Source of the DNA: Anaerolineae bacterium
GTDB taxonomy: Bacteria > Chloroflexota > Anaerolineae > Aggregatilineales > Phototrophicaceae
Assembly (NCBI GenBank): GCA_022824365.1
Contig: JAJEAA010000005.1
Coordinates: 62,001-126,000, forward strand
DNA length: 64,000 bases
Reading direction: 5' to 3'
Of this stretch, positions 63,865 to 64,000 are shown piece after piece (position 1 is the first letter of the stretch; each line of letters begins with the position of its first letter). Under the pieces are notes generated by a model that saw only the letters and a list, made by a program, of their open reading frames with translations, ran no database searches and had not been told where the DNA came from. Made by a program: the position numbers and the translations under genes.

Positions 63865-63889
63865 CGGGCGGCTCATCGGATCGCCCCTC
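63865..63889. repeat. dispersed hairpin repeat A, diverged inverse copy
   Basis: CGGGCGGCTC...GGATCGCCCCT with mismatches in the stem, between two minus-strand genes. Confidence 0.6.
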
Positions 63890-63897
63890 TAGAATTA

Positions 63898-64000
63898 TCA
63901 GGTCAGGGAAACGCGCAGGTCGAGCGCGTCAACTATAGCAAAGAAAGCCGGCAAGGCAGATTCGTCGAATTCCACGGTGGGCTGCCGGACGTAAGCGCTG
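63898..64000 (-). CDS. 3' end of an unidentified gene
   Basis: A frame open to the window edge ends at a TGA complementary to 63898-63900, giving the last 33 or so residues (YVRQPTVEFDESALPAFFAI, then VDALDLRVSLT). This is too little to name a family. It lies 54 bases upstream of the aldehyde dehydrogenase on the same strand, so it probably belongs to the same sugar-acid pathway operon. Confidence 0.5.
   Translation of the reverse strand, partial: SAYVRQPTVEFDESALPAFFAIVDALDLRVSLT

Overview
The window is about 64 kb of GC-rich bacterial DNA with tightly packed genes. The gene set is ABC importers for sugars and nucleosides, Gfo/Idh/MocA dehydrogenases, PhyH dioxygenases, SDRs, a type III CoA-transferase, a GH116 glycosidase and a sulfatase. 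The intergenic gaps carry dispersed palindromes of the GTAGGGGCGA...TCGCCCG type. Together these suggest a heterotrophic Chloroflexota (Anaerolineae-like) genome. No rRNA, tRNA or taxonomic marker is present, so this is inference. There is no prophage, IS element or CRISPR array.

Layout. 1-1602: 3' end of an SbcC-type ATPase. 1.7-5.8 kb: two tandem PhyH dioxygenases, a zinc-ribbon protein and two translationally coupled Gfo/Idh/MocA proteins. 5.8-8.1 kb: a hybrid histidine kinase on the minus strand. 8.1-13.3 kb: a promoter-led sugar operon (Tat-type binding protein, two permeases, dehydrogenase, sugar isomerase). 13.4-14.2 kb: an unknown protein followed directly by an HNH nuclease. 14.3-18.7 kb: a minus-strand run of a zinc alcohol dehydrogenase and three SDR paralogues, interrupted by a PLD-like nuclease. 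18.8-24.5 kb: a membrane/GIY-YIG-like fusion, two tandem MFS transporters, a CoA-transferase and an aldo-keto reductase. 24.8-30.8 kb: an aldolase, a RelE-type toxin-antitoxin pair and a ribose-type ABC importer whose binding protein is internally duplicated. 31.2-35.5 kb: a heterodimeric ABC exporter with a GxxExxY gene between its halves. 35.7-40.6 kb: sulfatase, zwf, a small antitoxin-like protein and a glycosylasparaginase-like enzyme. 41.4-48.7 kb: a GH116 glycosidase with its ABC importer (binding protein broken by an in-frame stop) and a divergent LacI regulator, separated by four TTTA(G/C)TAAA sites. 48.7-51.6 kb: alpha-carbonic anhydrase and an acetyl-CoA-synthetase-like ligase. 51.7-53.6 kb: a DUF262/DUF1524 (GmrSD-like) protein. 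53.7-61.7 kb: a BMP-type nucleoside importer with an unusually large permease and a second internally duplicated binding protein, and with a broken VapBC module inside it. 61.9-64 kb: a coiled-coil membrane protein, an aldehyde dehydrogenase and the 3' end of an unidentified gene.

How it fits together. The importers bring in sugars, glycosides and nucleosides. The dehydrogenases, isomerase, aldolase, SDRs, zinc alcohol dehydrogenase, semialdehyde dehydrogenase and glucose-6-phosphate dehydrogenase would feed these into central metabolism. Defence or addiction-type genes are scattered singly between metabolic operons, not gathered in an island.

Most notable observations: (i) at least 19 dispersed intergenic hairpins whose stems vary between copies but keep pairing by compensatory changes; (ii) two unrelated binding proteins, each duplicated head to tail within one chain; (iii) a permease with about 320 extra extracytoplasmic residues in the same operon as one of them; (iv) single-gene oddities such as the membrane/GIY-YIG-like fusion and the PLD/winged-helix protein.
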